Source: Clostridia bacterium (lineage in GTDB: Bacteria; Bacillota_A; Clostridia; Oscillospirales; CAG-272). Taken from it: a stretch of DNA of 7,002 nucleotides. A program made the translations under genes and the position numbers. Below the pieces are notes generated by a model. The model worked only from the letters and a program-made list of their open reading frames with translations. It was not told where the DNA came from and did no database searches. Positions 5,822 to 7,002 of the stretch are shown here, piece by piece; positions within the stretch are counted from its first letter, which is position 1, and each line of letters begins with the position of its first letter. The stretch covers positions 1 through 7,002 of the forward strand of contig JAFYRZ010000078.1 in the NCBI GenBank assembly GCA_017546745.1, read 5' to 3'.

Positions 5822-5865
5822 GACCGCATTCGCAAAAAAAAGTTCGGGTGCGGTCTTGATTTTTT
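5822..5865 (+). terminator. Intrinsic terminator after the abrB-type gene
   Basis: Arms 5822-5832 and 5845-5855 pair over 11 bp with two G-U pairs (core GACCGCA/TGCGGTC) around a 12-base A-rich loop, followed by a T-rich tract (5856-5865). It begins 7 bp after the stop codon. The tail also contains the -35 of the next promoter. Confidence 0.87.
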
Positions 5866-5884
5866 GGTAAGTGTATGTTACAAT
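5856..5884 (+). promoter_or_regulatory. Sigma-A promoter of the KDG kinase gene
   Basis: TTGATT (5856-5861), a 17-bp spacer, and TACAAT (5879-5884) with a TGT extended -10. The -35 lies inside the T-tract of the preceding terminator. The -10 ends 45 bp before the ATG. No clear sugar-regulator operator is visible in the short leader. Confidence 0.78.
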
Positions 5885-5929
5885 ATATGCGGTATGTAAA
5901 AAATAATTAACCTGAAAGGAATTTTTTCT

Positions 5930-6949
5930 ATGAAAGTTGTAACCTTTGGTGAAATAATGCTCCGTCTTGCTCCCGAGGGATATCTCAGATTCACTCAGGC
6001 AGACAAGTTTGGCGTAGTTTACGGCGGCGGTGAGGCTAACGTTTCCGTATCTCTCGCTAACTACGGTCTTGATTCCGCATTCGTTACCAAGCTCCCCAAG
6101 CACGAGATCGGTCAGAGCGCAGTTAACGCGCTTCGCCGCTTTGGTGTTGACACCTCTATGATCGTAAGAGGCGGTGACAGAGTTGGTATTTACTTTAACG
6201 AGAAGGGTGCTTCTCAGCGTCCCTCTAAGGTCATTTACGACCGCGCTCATTCTGCTATTGCAGAGGCTTCCCGCGAGGACTTCGATTGGGATAAGATCTT
6301 CGACGGAGCTGACTGGTTCCACTTTACCGGTATCACTCCCGCGCTTAACCCCACCGTTGCCGATATCTGTCTTGACGCTTGTAAGGCGGCTAAGGCAAAG
6401 GGCGTTAAGATCTCCTGCGACCTCAATTTCAGAAAGAAGCTCTGGTCAAGAGAGCAGGCTCAGAAGACCATGACTGAGCTCTGCAAGTACGTTGACGTCT
6501 GCATATCCAACGAAGAGGATGCTCACGACGTTTTTGGAATTGATGCTGAGAACACCGATATTGCAGGCGGAAAGCTCAATCACGACGGCTACAAGTCTGT
6601 AGCACGTCAGCTTGCTGAAAAGTTCGGATTCGAAAAGGTTGCTATCACTCTTCGTTCCTCCATCAGCGCAAACGATAACGATTGGGCCGCTCTTCTCTAC
6701 GATGGCAAGGAATACTGCTTCTCCAAGTCCTATCACATGCACATCGTTGACCGTGTTGGCGGTGGTGACAGCTTCGGCGGCGGACTTATTTACTCCTGCC
6801 TCATGGGCTACTCCACACAGGATGCAGTTGAATTTGCTGTTGCGGCTTCCTGCCTCAAGCACAGCATAGAGGGCGACTTCAACGCCGTTTCTGTTGACGA
6901 GGTTAAGGCGCTTGCAGGCGGTAACGGCACAGGAAGAATCCAGAGATAA
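5930..6949 (+). CDS. kdgK: PfkB-family sugar kinase, probable 2-dehydro-3-deoxygluconate kinase
   Basis: Probably phosphorylates 2-keto-3-deoxygluconate with ATP to 2-keto-3-deoxy-6-phosphogluconate, feeding KDPG aldolase in hexuronate and pectin breakdown; cytoplasmic. The 339-residue protein is full length for the family. It has the opening FGEIMLRLAP (6-15), GGGEAN (32-37, sugar-binding N-terminal PfkB signature region), CDLNFRKKLW (163-172, as in KDG kinases), SNEEDA (193-198), and the C-terminal PfkB signature DRVGGGDSFGGG (274-285) with the catalytic base Asp280. The ATG follows AAAGGA (5915-5920) at nine bases. The codons are richer in T endings (GTT, GCT, CTT) than in spoIIIA, which fits higher expression. 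The remaining 53 bases after its stop hold no visible terminator, so cotranscription with a gene beyond the window, for example an aldolase, is possible. Other PfkB substrates cannot be excluded. Confidence 0.88.
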   Translation: MKVVTFGEIMLRLAPEGYLRFTQADKFGVVYGGGEANVSVSLANYGLDSAFVTKLPKHEIGQSAVNALRRFGVDTSMIVRGGDRVGIYFNEKGASQRPSKVIYDRAHSAIAEASREDFDWDKIFDGADWFHFTGITPALNPTVADICLDACKAAKAKGVKISCDLNFRKKLWSREQAQKTMTELCKYVDVCISNEEDAHDVFGIDAENTDIAGGKLNHDGYKSVARQLAEKFGFEKVAITLRSSISANDNDWAALLYDGKEYCFSKSYHMHIVDRVGGGDSFGGGLIYSCLMGYSTQDAVEFAVAASCLKHSIEGDFNAVSVDEVKALAGGNGTGRIQR

Positions 6950-7002
6950 TCTCCTGCATAGCTCTCAAATTTCAAAACCATAAACAAAAGGTGCTGTCAT
7001 AC

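Noticed and set aside
5798..6322. 174-codon open frame on the minus strand over the KDG kinase gene
   Set aside because: Antisense to the conserved PfkB coding sequence and crosses its promoter and the upstream terminator; no recognisable domain.

Overview
The window comes from an endospore-forming Bacillota, most likely a GC-rich member of class Clostridia (Oscillospirales-like; the lineage is an inference from gene content and base use, not a search result). The evidence is a complete eight-gene spoIIIA operon, a small AbrB-type transition-state regulator carrying a zinc ribbon, AGGAGG-type ribosome binding sites and typical sigma-A promoters. I see no mobile element, CRISPR array, tRNA or rRNA.

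Layout. On the minus strand, reading right to left, 5409 to 921 holds spoIIIAA-AB-AC-AD-AE-AF-AG-AH in canonical order. The genes mostly overlap or nearly touch. The exception is a 133-bp gap before spoIIIAH, which contains a good sigma-E-like promoter match. The operon ends at an intrinsic terminator (846-890). Beyond it, still on the minus strand, asd (aspartate-semialdehyde dehydrogenase) has its own sigma-A promoter (765-793) and runs off the left edge. On the plus strand, diverging from spoIIIAA, a consensus sigma-A promoter (5496-5524) drives an AbrB/SpoVT-family regulator (5575-5814). Its terminator runs directly into the promoter of a PfkB-family 2-keto-3-deoxygluconate kinase gene (5930-6949). 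The last 53 bases contain no gene I can recognise.

How the genes work together. The SpoIIIA proteins form the mother-cell part of the channel ('feeding tube') that links mother cell and forespore after engulfment and keeps the forespore active. SpoIIIAA is the ATPase, AB to AE are the membrane base, and AF, AG and AH are ring-building parts. Asd supplies aspartate-semialdehyde for lysine, cell-wall diaminopimelate and, in spore formers, dipicolinate, so its position beside spoIIIA may be meaningful, although it has a separate promoter. The AbrB-like protein is divergent from spoIIIAA across a compact control region with a T7-CG-A7 palindrome and repeated TTGTCG motifs, which makes it a candidate local regulator. 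The KDG kinase belongs to hexuronate/pectin sugar breakdown and looks unrelated.

This is mainly a well-understood core sporulation locus. The points most worth a second look are the internal promoter before spoIIIAH, the very short SpoIIIAG, the altered P-loop of SpoIIIAA, and the divergent abrB/spoIIIAA control region.
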